This document shows positions 16,843 to 26,065 of a stretch of DNA of 64,000 bases, one piece after another (the stretch's first letter is position 1; the number at the start of each line of letters is the position of its first letter). The DNA comes from Actinoplanes cyaneus (GTDB taxonomy: Bacteria > Actinomycetota > Actinomycetes > Mycobacteriales > Micromonosporaceae): the NCBI RefSeq assembly GCF_016862095.1, contig NZ_BOMH01000004.1, positions 124,001 to 188,000 on the forward strand, in the 5' to 3' direction. The notes beneath the pieces were generated by a model. That model was given only the letters and a program-made list of their open reading frames with translations, had not been told where the DNA came from and searched no databases. Position numbers and translations under genes: made by a program.

Positions 16843-19800
16843 TCAGAGCGGCAGGGCGTCCATCGCCTTGAAGATGCGCTTGTCCGAGACCGGGTAGGCG
16901 GTTCCGAGGGTCTGCGCGAAGAAGTTCACCCGCAGCTCCTCGATCATCCAGCGGATCTCCCGCAACCCGTCCTCGGCCGGCCCGCCCCGCGGCGCCTCGG
17001 CCTTCAGCTCGCGGTACTCCGCCTCGATCTCGTGGATCTGGGTGGTGAGCTGCCGGTCGCGCCCGAGGCCGCCGCCGAGCCGGTCCAGCCGGTACGAGAC
17101 GGCGCGCAGGTACCGCGGCAGGTGGTGCAGCTGTTTCCACCCGGTCTCGGTCACGAACCCCGGGTACACCAGGCCCTTGAGCTGTACCCGGATGTCGGAG
17201 AGCGAGGCGAGCAGCATCGGGTCCTTGTAGGCGCGCAGCCGCTGGTCCACCTCGTACGCCGTGGCGAGCACGGCCTGCACCTGCGTGACGACGTTGGCGA
17301 CCGCGTCGACCAGGTCCTCCCGGACGGTGTCGCGCAGCGAGGCGAACTCGACCGACGACCAGACCGGGCCGCCCGCGTCGGCGACGAGCCGGTCCACCGC
17401 CGCGCCCGCGCAGTCGTCGAGAAGGTCGGCGATCGACCGGTACGGGTTGGCCCGGGACAGCTCCAGTTTCGCGCGATTGTCCAGGCGCCCCTGCAGGAAT
17501 CGCGCGGCCGGCGGCAACGTGAGCAGCAGCAGGCGACGGGTGCCGGCCCGCATCGCGATGCGCTGCTCCGGCTCGGTCTCGAACACCTTGACGCCGACGC
17601 TCGTGCCCTCGTCGACCAGGGCGGGCCAGACGTTGACGTCGTACCCCCCGCGGTTCTGCACCACCCGGCGCGGGATCGCGCCGAAGTCGTTGGTGGTGAT
17701 GCCGGTGCGTTCCAGGGCGCCGGCCGCGCGCGAGATGGTGGCCTGCACCTTCGGCGCGAGCTGGCGGCGCAGCACTTCCAGGTCACGGCCCTCGCCGACG
17801 ACTTCGCCGGCCTCGTTGACGATCCGGAAGTTCATCCGCAGGTGCTCGGGGACCTGGTCGGGACGCCAGGTGTCGCGCGGCACGATCGTCCCGGTGAGCC
17901 GCCGCAGCTCGTCGCCGACCGCGTCGGGCAGCGCGCCGCGGCGTGCCGGGATCCGGGCGAGCACCGCCTCGGCCCAGTCCGGCACCGGGACGAAGCTGGT
18001 GCGCAGCGCCTTGGGCAGGGCGCGGATCAGCGCGATCACGACGTCCTTGCGGAAGCCGGGCACCGACCAGCCGAAGTCGTCCGCGCTCACCTTGTTGATC
18101 AGGTCGAGCGGGATCCGGACGGTGACGCCGTCGGCGTGCGACGTCGGCTCGAACTCGTAGGTCAGCGGCAGTTTCACGCCGGCCGCCAGCCACGCGTCCG
18201 GGAAAGCGTTCGGGTCGATGGTGTCCCGGCCCGCGTTGACGAGATCCTCACGGGTGAAATGCAGCAGTTCCGGATTCTCCCGGCCGGCTTTCTTCCACCA
18301 GCCGTCGAAATGCCGCGACGAGACGACATCGGCCGGAATGCGCGCGTCGTAGAGGGCGTAGACCGTCTCGTCGTCGACCGCGATGTCCCGCCGCCGGGCA
18401 CGATTCTCGATCTCGGTGATCTGCTTCAGCAACCGCCGGTTCGCGTCGAAGAACTTGTGGTGCGTCTCCCAGTCGCCCTCGACCAGCGCGTGCCGGATGA
18501 ACAGCTCGCGGGCGACGACCGGGTCGATTCTTCCGTATTGCACGCGCCGTCGCGGGACGATCGGCAAGCCGTAGAGCATGACCTTCTCGAAGGCCATCAC
18601 GGCGCCCATCTTCCGGTCCCAGTGCGGCTCGCTGTAGGAGCTCTTGACCAGGTGCGGGGCGAGTTTCTCGGCCCATTCCGGCTCGATCCGCGCGTTGACC
18701 CGGGCCCACAGGCGGCTGGTCTCGACGAGCTCGGCCGACATCATCCACTTCGGCTGCCGCTTGAAGAGCACCGAGCCGGGGAAGACGGCGAACTTCGCGC
18801 CGCGGGCACCCAGGTACTCCCGCTTCTCCGGGTCCTTGAACCCGATGTGGCTGAGCAGGCCCGCGAGCAATGCGGTGTGCACCGGCTGCGGCGCGACTCC
18901 CGCTTCCCAGTCCTCTTTCAGGGACAGATCGAGCGTACGGACGACCGACCGCAACTGCGTGTAGATGTCCTGCCATTCCCGGACCCGCAGATAGTTCAGG
19001 AATTCGGAACGGCACAGCCGGCGAAACTGGTTCCCGGACAGTTCCCGCTGTTTCTCCCGCAGATAGCGCCACAGGTTCAGGTACGTGAAGAAGTCCGATT
19101 CCTTGTCGACGAACCGGGAGTGCTTCTCGTCGGCCTGCTGCTGTTTCTCGGCGGGACGCTCGCGCGGGTCCTGGATCGACAGCGCGGCCGCGATCACCAT
19201 GACCTCGGCGACACACTCCTGCTTGTCGGCCTCGATGACCATGCGGGCCAGGCGCGGGTCGACCGGGAGCTGGGCGAGCTGGCGGCCCATCGGGGTGAGC
19301 TTGCCGCCGGTGAGCGCGCCGAGCTCCTCCAGGAGCTTGACGCCGTCGGTGATGTTGCGCTTGTCCGGTGGGTCGATGAACGGGAACTTCCCGAGGTCGC
19401 CCAGGCCCAGGTTGGTCATCTGCAGGATGACCGAGGCCAGGTTCGTCCGCAGGATCTCCGGCTCGGTGAACTCGGGGCGGCCCTCGAAGTCCTCCTCGGA
19501 GTAGAGGCGGATGCAGATGCCGTCCGACGTACGCCCGCAGCGGCCCTTGCGCTGGTTCGCGCTGGCCTGCGACACCGCCTCGATCGGGAGTCGCTGCACC
19601 TTGAGCCGGTGGGAGTAGCGGCTGATCCGGGCGGTGCCGGGGTCGATCACGTAGCGGATGCCGGGCACGGTCAGCGACGTCTCGGCGACGTTGGTGGCCA
19701 GCACGATCCGCCGGGCGGCGTGGCGTTCGAAGACCTTGTGCTGCTCGGCCGCGGAGAGCCGGCCGTACAGCGGGATGATCTCGGTGTTCCGCAGGTTCTT

Positions 19801-20757
19801 CTTCTCCAGCGCGTCGGCGGTGTCCCGGATGTCCCGCTCGCCGGAGAGGAACACCAGGATGTCGCCGTCGGTGGGCAGCTCGTCGACGGCGGCCGAGATG
19901 CCCTCGGTCTGGTCGATCGGCTCCTCGCGGACCTCGTCATCGTCGATCACGGTGGTGGTGACCAGCGGGCGGTAGCGGACCTCCACGGGATAGGTCCGGC
20001 CGGAGACCTCGATCACCGGCGCGGGCTTGCCGTCCGCGTCCGCGAAGTGCTCGGCGAAGCGCTGCGTCTCGATCGTCGCCGACGTGATGATCAGCTTGAG
20101 GTCGGGCCGCCGGGGCAGCAGGTCCCGCAGATAGCCCAGGATGAAGTCGATGTTGAGGCTGCGCTCGTGCGCCTCGTCGATGATCAGGGTGTCGTAGCGC
20201 CGCAGCATCCGGTCGGTCTGGATCTCCGCGAGGAGGATGCCGTCGGTCATCACCTTGACCAGCGTGTCGTCGCCGACCTGATCGGTGAAGCGGACCTTGT
20301 AGCCGACCGTGGACCCGAGCGGCCGGTCCAGCTCCTCGGCGATGCGCTCGGCGACCGTGCGCGCCGCGATCCGGCGTGGCTGGGTGTGCCCGATCTGGCC
20401 GCGCACCCCGCGGCCCAGCTCGAGGCAGATCTTCGGGATCTGGGTGGTCTTGCCCGACCCGGTCTCGCCGGCCACGACCACCACCTGGTGGTCGCGGATC
20501 GCGGCGGCGATGTCGTCCTTGCGGGCGCTGACCGGCAATGCCTGCGGGTACGTGATGGGAGGCACGGCGGCGGCCCGGCTCTCGCGGCGCGACTCGGCCG
20601 CCTCGACCTCGGCGGTGATCTCGGCGAGGGCGGCGGCTTTCGCACCGTCGTCGCGGATCCGTCTGGTGCCTTCGAGGCGGCGGCCGAGCCGGTGTTCGTC
20701 ACGGGGAAGGAGCTGGGAGATCCGGCTGCGGAGCTCTGATGAAGGCGATGTCGACAT
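16843..20757 (-). CDS. hrpA: ATP-dependent RNA helicase HrpA (DEAH box)
   Basis: 1304 residues, the usual length of full HrpA. N-terminal helicase core: Walker A VAGETGSGKTTQIP, the DEAH box IIDEAHERSLNIDF, SAT motif in IITSATIET, motif V VLATNVAETSLT and motif VI QRKGRCGRTSDG. This is followed by winged-helix, ratchet and OB domains and the long C-terminal DUF3418 region typical of bacterial HrpA (HFDGWWKKAGRENPELLHFT, LPLTYEFEPTSHADGVTVRIPL). HrpA acts on stalled translation and mRNA processing. ATG at 20757 (MSTSPSSELRSRI). A 1312-codon antisense frame runs the length of the gene but is a GC-bias shadow. Confidence 0.95.
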   Translation of the reverse strand: MSTSPSSELRSRISQLLPRDEHRLGRRLEGTRRIRDDGAKAAALAEITAEVEAAESRRESRAAAVPPITYPQALPVSARKDDIAAAIRDHQVVVVAGETGSGKTTQIPKICLELGRGVRGQIGHTQPRRIAARTVAERIAEELDRPLGSTVGYKVRFTDQVGDDTLVKVMTDGILLAEIQTDRMLRRYDTLIIDEAHERSLNIDFILGYLRDLLPRRPDLKLIITSATIETQRFAEHFADADGKPAPVIEVSGRTYPVEVRYRPLVTTTVIDDDEVREEPIDQTEGISAAVDELPTDGDILVFLSGERDIRDTADALEKKNLRNTEIIPLYGRLSAAEQHKVFERHAARRIVLATNVAETSLTVPGIRYVIDPGTARISRYSHRLKVQRLPIEAVSQASANQRKGRCGRTSDGICIRLYSEEDFEGRPEFTEPEILRTNLASVILQMTNLGLGDLGKFPFIDPPDKRNITDGVKLLEELGALTGGKLTPMGRQLAQLPVDPRLARMVIEADKQECVAEVMVIAAALSIQDPRERPAEKQQQADEKHSRFVDKESDFFTYLNLWRYLREKQRELSGNQFRRLCRSEFLNYLRVREWQDIYTQLRSVVRTLDLSLKEDWEAGVAPQPVHTALLAGLLSHIGFKDPEKREYLGARGAKFAVFPGSVLFKRQPKWMMSAELVETSRLWARVNARIEPEWAEKLAPHLVKSSYSEPHWDRKMGAVMAFEKVMLYGLPIVPRRRVQYGRIDPVVARELFIRHALVEGDWETHHKFFDANRRLLKQITEIENRARRRDIAVDDETVYALYDARIPADVVSSRHFDGWWKKAGRENPELLHFTREDLVNAGRDTIDPNAFPDAWLAAGVKLPLTYEFEPTSHADGVTVRIPLDLINKVSADDFGWSVPGFRKDVVIALIRALPKALRTSFVPVPDWAEAVLARIPARRGALPDAVGDELRRLTGTIVPRDTWRPDQVPEHLRMNFRIVNEAGEVVGEGRDLEVLRRQLAPKVQATISRAAGALERTGITTNDFGAIPRRVVQNRGGYDVNVWPALVDEGTSVGVKVFETEPEQRIAMRAGTRRLLLLTLPPAARFLQGRLDNRAKLELSRANPYRSIADLLDDCAGAAVDRLVADAGGPVWSSVEFASLRDTVREDLVDAVANVVTQVQAVLATAYEVDQRLRAYKDPMLLASLSDIRVQLKGLVYPGFVTETGWKQLHHLPRYLRAVSYRLDRLGGGLGRDRQLTTQIHEIEAEYRELKAEAPRGGPAEDGLREIRWMIEELRVNFFAQTLGTAYPVSDKRIFKAMDALPL

Positions 20758-20816
20758 GGCGCGCACAAGGATAGGCGGATCCGGCCAGAAACGCCTGGTG
20801 ATTAACGCCGCCCCGG

Positions 20817-21866
20817 TTACGGGGCGGGCGGGTTGTCGGCCAGCCACTGGTCGATCGTGTCGTTCCTGACCGCGGCGAACATCGCGGTGGCGGCCGCGGT
20901 GTCGAGCTGGACCGCGGCACCGGCCGGGGTCTTCAGGTCCGCCGAGGTGTACGGCACGGTCGCGTACCCGATGCTGCCCGGCCGGATGTCACGGACGGCG
21001 AAGGCCAGGTCACGCAGGTCGAGATTCTCGTCGACGGTCAGCGACTCGGCCGCGATGCCGAGCAGCGTGTCGAGTTCGAGCGGCTTGTAGAGCAGGTTCC
21101 GCTCGGCCACCTTCCTGATCACGGACTGGACCACGAGCTGCTGGTTCTTGATCCGGCCGAAGTCGCCACCGGGCACGTCGTAGCGCTGCCGCATGAACTC
21201 CTCGGCAACCTCGCCGTTCATGTCGTGGCAGCCCTGCTTCCACTCCCGGTCGGAGAAGGTCGACCTCACGTCGTACGGGACGCAGACGTTCACCCCGTCG
21301 ACGGCGTCGACGAGGTCCCGGATGCTGGCGAAGTTCGCGATCAGGGCGCCGTCCAGCGGGATGCCGGTCAGGTGACGCACCGTGGTGGCGGTCAGCGCGG
21401 CTCCGCCGTACGCGAAAGCGGAGTTGATCTTGTTCTTCCCGCCTTTCCAGGGTCCACCGGCGGGCACGTCGACGTAGCTGTCGCGCGGGATCGAGATGAT
21501 CGTCGCCCGGTCCCGGCCGCGCGCGATGTGCACCAGCATGATGGTGTCCGAGCGCTCCCCGATCGGGCTCGTCCCGCCCGGCACGGCGGCCCGCGAGTCA
21601 CTGCCGAGCAGCAGCAGGTTCAGCGGGCCGGACTCCCAGTTCCTCTTCGACTGCTCGGCCTCCTCCGGCGCCGCCGGGGGCAGCAACGAAGCGCGGTCCA
21701 CCTTGTCGGAGTACCGGTCGACCAGGTAGTAACCGCCACCGGCCACACCCGACGAGACGATCAGGACCAGCGCCCCGAGCATGATCAGGGCTTTCTGCCA
21801 CGCGGGCCGGCGCTTGTACCACCCACGGCGCCGCGGCTCGGGAGCGCCCTGATCCACTTCTTCCAT
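20817..21866 (-). CDS. LytR-CpsA-Psr (LCP) family cell-wall ligase
   Basis: 349 residues: basic cytoplasmic N-terminus (RRRGWYKRRPAWQKA), one membrane helix (about residues 27-49, ALIMLGALVLIVSSGVAGGGYYL), then the extracytoplasmic LCP domain. LCP hallmarks: LNLLLLGSDSR, ERSDTIMLVHI, ATIISIPRDSYVDVP, GGKNKINSAFAYGG, FASIRDLVDAVDGVNVCVPY and FMRQRYDVPGGDFGRIKNQQ. These enzymes attach secondary wall polymers to peptidoglycan from lipid-linked donors. A CCGCCCCG/CGGGGCGG hairpin spans its TAA stop (20808-20827) and probably terminates it. Confidence 0.93.
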   Translation of the reverse strand: MEEVDQGAPEPRRRGWYKRRPAWQKALIMLGALVLIVSSGVAGGGYYLVDRYSDKVDRASLLPPAAPEEAEQSKRNWESGPLNLLLLGSDSRAAVPGGTSPIGERSDTIMLVHIARGRDRATIISIPRDSYVDVPAGGPWKGGKNKINSAFAYGGAALTATTVRHLTGIPLDGALIANFASIRDLVDAVDGVNVCVPYDVRSTFSDREWKQGCHDMNGEVAEEFMRQRYDVPGGDFGRIKNQQLVVQSVIRKVAERNLLYKPLELDTLLGIAAESLTVDENLDLRDLAFAVRDIRPGSIGYATVPYTSADLKTPAGAAVQLDTAAATAMFAAVRNDTIDQWLADNPPAP

Positions 21867-21988
21867 CCGGCCACTGTGCCGAAAGGTCAAGATGGACAGA
21901 TCATCCGAACGGATCGACCCCGTGTCCTCAGGACGGCTGAATCGGTATCCCGGTTGACGGGATCCAGATAACCGAATCGAGGTCGAGG

Positions 21989-22369
21989 GTGATCGTTGTC
22001 GCAGAGGACCACGACGACATCCGGTACGTGTTGAAGCGTTCCCTGGAACGCGCCGGGCACCGGGTGGTGGTCGCCGCCGACGGGGCGAGCGCCCTGGCCG
22101 CGGTCCGTGAGCATCGTCCGGATCTGGTCGTCACGGACGTCGACATGCCGCGGATGACCGGTCTCGACCTGTGCCGGGCGATCCGGGCCGACGACGACCT
22201 GCGACACATCCCGATCGTGGTGGCCAGCGGTTCCCTGATGCCCGGCGACTCCCAGGCCAGCGAGGCCGGGGCGTCCGCCACGCTGCTCAAGCCGTTCCTC
22301 CCGGCCCAACTGCTGGACCTGATCGCGGCCCTGCTCCCCCGGGCCACCCCCGACGGCGCGACCACCTGA
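21989..22369 (+). CDS. Single-domain response regulator (CheY-like)
   Basis: 126 residues, receiver domain only: acidic pocket in IVVAEDHDDIRYVL, phospho-acceptor Asp in LVVTDVDMPRMTGLDLC, Thr/Ser position in VVASGSLM and the Lys in ATLLKPFLP. No output domain, so it signals by protein interaction. GTG at 21989 is the only start consistent with the fold. It is convergent with the adjacent histidine kinase (9 bp between stops); pairing with that kinase is an inference. Confidence 0.9.
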   Translation: MIVVAEDHDDIRYVLKRSLERAGHRVVVAADGASALAAVREHRPDLVVTDVDMPRMTGLDLCRAIRADDDLRHIPIVVASGSLMPGDSQASEAGASATLLKPFLPAQLLDLIAALLPRATPDGATT

Positions 22370-22378
22370 CCCGCCGGC

Positions 22379-24697
22379 TCAATCCACGGGCGCGCGCAGG
22401 CGTGCCGCCGCCGGATCGTGGGCCGATGGTTCGGCGGCGGGCAGCGCGGCCAGGCCGGGCAGCCGGCTGTCCATGATCGCGGCACGTTCGGCGAGCGCCC
22501 GTTCCAGCGCGGCACGCACCTGCGCGTCGTCCTCTTCCACGGGCTCGGTCGGGATGTGCTTCATGTCGGTCTCCTCCTGGTCGACTGCGGCCGGCAGGGT
22601 GAAGTGGAAGCGGCTGCCTCCACCGGGGTCGTCCTCGACGCCGATCTCCCCGCCGTGCCGTTCCACGACGCGACGGCAGATGGCCAGGCCCAGGCCCGTT
22701 CCGGCGTAACCGGCCGAGCCGGGCGCCCGGTGGAACGAGTCGAAGACGCGGGCCTTGTCCACGTCCGGGATGCCGATGCCGGCGTCCGTCACCCGGATCC
22801 GCACCCAGCCGGGCGCGGCCTCCTCGGCGGTGACGCCGGCGCGGGGCACGGTGCCCGGGCGCACGTACTTGAAGGCGTTGCCGATCAGGTTGTCCAGCAC
22901 GTGCCGGAGCATCGCCGGATCGGCGTGGACGGCGGGCAGCGGCCCGACCGTCCATTCCGGCTCGGGCCCGCCGGTGCTGCGCAGGCTCGCGGCCCGTTCC
23001 TGGAGCACGTCGCGGACCAGCGGCTCCAGGTCGAGATCGGTCAGGTTCAGCGGGGCGTCCCGGGCGGTGCTGTACGCCAGCAGCGTCTCGATCAGGGTGT
23101 CCATCCGGTCGACCGCGCGCACGATCCGGGTCAGCGCGGCGCGCACCTCGGCCACGTCGCCCGGGTCGTCCAGGGCCAGCTCGCAGTGCCCGCGCACGAT
23201 GGCCAGCGGGGACTTCAGGTCGTGCGCCACCACGCCGGCGAAGATCGCCAGGTCCTTCTCGTACTGCCGCAGGTCGGTGATGTCCCGGAAGACCGCGACC
23301 GCCCCGCGCTGCCCGGCGCTCGGGTCGAGCGGCCGCGCGTCGATGCCGAGCAGCACGCCGTCGGGCCGCCCGGCGTTGCGGATGAGCACCTCACCGGTGA
23401 CTCCCGGCTCGCCGCGCATGGCCCGGATCAGCGGCATCTCGTCGATCGTCATCGGCGTGACGCCGTCCGCCCGGAACGCGCCGTAGTGCTCCTGCCACGT
23501 CTGCGGGTCGTCGCTGGACTCGGTCACGCCCATCAGTCGTTGCGCGGCCGGATTCTCCAGCAGGACGCGGCCACTGCCGTCGACGACGCTGACCCCGTCC
23601 CCGATCGTCGTCATGATCGCGCCGAGCAGCGCGGCGTGCTTGTGACTCTCCGCCTCGGCGCCGCGCAGCTCGGCGGTGGCCTGCTCGACCCGCTCACGGG
23701 CCCGGGCGCGGCCGGTCGCCAGCACGTAGACCAGCCCGGCGAACAGCGCGGTGAGGACGAACCCACCGGCCAGGACGATGCCCGGCAGGTGGCCGCCGGC
23801 GCCCGGGAGCCGGCCCGAGTCCGCCTGCAGGCTCAGCTCCCACACGTGGTCGGCGACGGGGATCGTCACCGAGCGGCTCAGGTCCGGGTCGCCGGGCACG
23901 TGCAGCCGGGCGATCTCGGCGCGACCGCCGTCGCTGTTGAGCGCCACCAGGCTGCCCTGGAGCTGGCCCTGGCTGACCGTCTTCAGCACGCCGGAGAGGA
24001 AGTCGCCGCCGCGCATGCCGAGGACCACCCAGCCGTGGAACACCGGATCGTTGGCACGGGTCAGGACCGGGGCCGCGAACAGGAACGAGTGCTGGCGCTC
24101 GCCGGCGGGCCGATTACGGTCGCGGAGCAGCACGTACGTGTCGGAGACCGTGCTCGCGCCGGTCTGCCGCGCGGTTCGCAGGGCGTCCGCGGGCTGCGGC
24201 ACCCCGCCCAGGTCCGCGCCGGCCGAGGCGGTGGGAGCGTCCTGGTCGTTGAGCATCCGGGTGAGGACCGCGAAGTAGTGCTCGTCCGCGCCCCGGTCCG
24301 GGTTCAGGGTCAGCCCGTTCGCGCCGGCCGCGCGCCAGCGCTGCTGGGCGGCCGGGACGCCGGGGGTGGTGACCGGGACGACGTAGGCGACCGCGACCAC
24401 CCCGAGCAGGTCGGCCGACTCCAGCGGCGAGCTCGCCCGATCGAAGTCGTCCCAGGTGACCTCGTCGTCGGTGGCCAGGCCGGCGGCGACGGTCTCGAGC
24501 AGGATCCGGTAGCGGTCGGTCTCCTTGTGGACCGCGGCGACGGCCATCTGGGCGCGCTGGTCCATCACCCGGCGGGTGTTCTCCCGCTGGGCGGCGCGCA
24601 GGCCGGCCACGGTCAGCAGCGTGGCCAGCAGGCCGCAGAGCACCACGGCCGTGGCCAGCGCCGGGCCGGTGTACCGGACGTCCCTCCACTTCACCAT
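22379..24697 (-). CDS. CHASE-PAS sensor histidine kinase
   Basis: 772 residues. TM1 about 10-33 (ALATAVVLCGLLATLLTVAGL), a periplasmic CHASE-like domain (about 45-290, with DEVTWDDFDRASSPLESADLLGVVAVAYVVPV), TM2 about 300-322, a short coiled linker (RARARERVEQATAELRGAEAE), a PAS domain (about 345-470), then HisKA with phospho-acceptor FAGVVAHDLKSPLAIVRGH and HATPase with NLIGNAFKY, VTDAGIGIPD, GTGLGLAI. Residues after 715 form a charged extension (VEEDDAQVRAALERALAERAA). ATG at 24697 (MVKWRD). CHASE ligands are small molecules; none can be named. Confidence 0.9.
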   Translation of the reverse strand: MVKWRDVRYTGPALATAVVLCGLLATLLTVAGLRAAQRENTRRVMDQRAQMAVAAVHKETDRYRILLETVAAGLATDDEVTWDDFDRASSPLESADLLGVVAVAYVVPVTTPGVPAAQQRWRAAGANGLTLNPDRGADEHYFAVLTRMLNDQDAPTASAGADLGGVPQPADALRTARQTGASTVSDTYVLLRDRNRPAGERQHSFLFAAPVLTRANDPVFHGWVVLGMRGGDFLSGVLKTVSQGQLQGSLVALNSDGGRAEIARLHVPGDPDLSRSVTIPVADHVWELSLQADSGRLPGAGGHLPGIVLAGGFVLTALFAGLVYVLATGRARARERVEQATAELRGAEAESHKHAALLGAIMTTIGDGVSVVDGSGRVLLENPAAQRLMGVTESSDDPQTWQEHYGAFRADGVTPMTIDEMPLIRAMRGEPGVTGEVLIRNAGRPDGVLLGIDARPLDPSAGQRGAVAVFRDITDLRQYEKDLAIFAGVVAHDLKSPLAIVRGHCELALDDPGDVAEVRAALTRIVRAVDRMDTLIETLLAYSTARDAPLNLTDLDLEPLVRDVLQERAASLRSTGGPEPEWTVGPLPAVHADPAMLRHVLDNLIGNAFKYVRPGTVPRAGVTAEEAAPGWVRIRVTDAGIGIPDVDKARVFDSFHRAPGSAGYAGTGLGLAICRRVVERHGGEIGVEDDPGGGSRFHFTLPAAVDQEETDMKHIPTEPVEEDDAQVRAALERALAERAAIMDSRLPGLAALPAAEPSAHDPAAARLRAPVD

Positions 24698-24711
24698 AAG
24701 GAGCGTAAGCC

Positions 24712-24751
24712 GCAAAACGCCCCCGTCGGCCGGACTTCGGCCAACGGGGGC
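24712..24751 (-). terminator. Terminator of the SH3/glucosaminidase gene
   Basis: 14-bp stem GCCCCCGTCGGCCG/CGGCCAACGGGGGC with one mismatch (24719-24732, 24738-24751), followed on the minus strand by GTTTTGCGG. It also separates this gene from the kinase gene transcribed on the same strand. Confidence 0.85.
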
Positions 24752-24758
24752 TGTGCGA

Positions 24759-25901
24759 TCACTTCCAGGTGTCGTACTTGTAGAGGTTGAACGCGGTCAT
24801 GATGCCGGTGACCTTGGTGTAGTAGTTCGGGTCGGTGGCGTACCCGGCCTTCCACACCTGCCAGATGAAGTTGTTGGCGTCCTTGGTGTAGGCGAACGCC
24901 GGCGTGTACCGCTTGTTGACCTTCAGGAAGTTGCCGTGGTCCCGGAACGAGTGGGCCATCGTGGCGTACGTCCGGAACGCGTCCGACATCGGGAAGCACT
25001 TCCCGGCCTTGTCGCACTCGGTCGTCGCGTAGACGTGACAGCCGTTCGCCAGCGTGCCGTACGCACCGTTCTGGCACTTGATCCCGAAGTAGTTCCGGTC
25101 CACCGCGGCGAGCCCGCTGCGGCCCCAGCCGGACTCCAGGATGGCCTGGGCGATCGTGACTGACGGCGGGACGCCGTACTGACGCCAGCCGGCCTGCGCC
25201 CCGGACACCGCCGCCGCGATGAACTGGGCCTGGGTCGCCGTGGGCGTGGACGGCGCGGTCGTGGACGACGGCGCGCACGGCTTGAGGTCGGCGGAGACGA
25301 CGTACGCGTGCGAGAGGTACCGTCCGTCGCTGAGCCGGTCCCACAGGTTCGTGGTGCGGACGGTGCCCTTCACGCCGGACCCGGGCACGGTGCAGACCAG
25401 CTGCACCGCGGCCCCGTTGACGACCTTGCGCACCGGCACCCCGGCCGCCGACGGCGTGGTCCGCACGTTCACCGGGCCGTCAGCGGTCCGGACCTTGCCG
25501 GCGACGTAGGCCGGGGTCGTCGCCTTGACCACCGGCTTGGCCTTGACCTTCTCGGCCACCGGCGCCGCCCCGCAGGACGGGATCTTCTTGGCGCTCGTGA
25601 GGTACGAGTCGGACACGTAGTACCCGTTGGTCAGCCGGTCCCAGGTGGCCGTCGTGCGCAGCTTGCCGCGCACGTTCTGGCCGGTCACCGAGCAGACCAC
25701 GGTCACCTTCTGCCCGTCGTGCAGAGTTCCCTTGATCGCGGCCGCGAGCGACGGCGTGGCCCGCACCTTGAGCTGGCTGTTCACGTCGACGACGGCGGTC
25801 ACGCCGGCTGCCTGGGCGGCCGACGGGGCAGCGCCCAGCCCGGCCCCGGCGGCAAGCACCAGCAGCGTGCCGGTGAGCAGTCGTCGGGAGCTGTGCCTCA
25901 T
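24759..25901 (-). CDS. Secreted peptidoglycan hydrolase: two SH3-like domains plus glucosaminidase
   Basis: 380 residues. Signal peptide MRHSSRRLLTGTLLVLAAGAGLGAAPSAAQA. Two bacterial SH3-like repeats (about 32-95 and 115-180), each ending in a near-identical WDRL(T/S)xGxYxSxxYxxSAxK pattern and each with a Cys pair. A Thr/Pro linker (about 184-196) precedes a GH73-type mannosyl-glycoprotein endo-beta-N-acetylglucosaminidase domain: VTIAQAILESGWGRS (catalytic Glu), NYFGIKCQ, FRTYATMAHSFRDHGNFL, YATDPNYYTKV. It cleaves GlcNAc-MurNAc links in the wall. ATG at 25901 follows GAAGGGGACG. Confidence 0.9.
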   Translation of the reverse strand: MRHSSRRLLTGTLLVLAAGAGLGAAPSAAQAAGVTAVVDVNSQLKVRATPSLAAAIKGTLHDGQKVTVVCSVTGQNVRGKLRTTATWDRLTNGYYVSDSYLTSAKKIPSCGAAPVAEKVKAKPVVKATTPAYVAGKVRTADGPVNVRTTPSAAGVPVRKVVNGAAVQLVCTVPGSGVKGTVRTTNLWDRLSDGRYLSHAYVVSADLKPCAPSSTTAPSTPTATQAQFIAAAVSGAQAGWRQYGVPPSVTIAQAILESGWGRSGLAAVDRNYFGIKCQNGAYGTLANGCHVYATTECDKAGKCFPMSDAFRTYATMAHSFRDHGNFLKVNKRYTPAFAYTKDANNFIWQVWKAGYATDPNYYTKVTGIMTAFNLYKYDTWK

Positions 25902-26065
25902 GTAAACGTCCCCTTCGTTCCGGTCGGCGTCCGTATGACAGTGCGATCGGGCCGTTGCGGAACAGGGACGTGTCCGGGTGCGCGTGGGTTGCCACGCTTG
26001 GAAAATCGCGGGACGGGGAAAGGGCGTGTCCACACCCAGACCAACGGGCAAGATCAGGGAGAGGC

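Noticed and set aside
16801..20739. A 1312-codon open frame on the plus strand opposite hrpA
   Set aside because: It is exactly antisense to a well-supported helicase gene. Its product is dominated by Arg, Asp, Val and Gly, with no domain. High third-position GC on the real strand removes stops from the opposite one.
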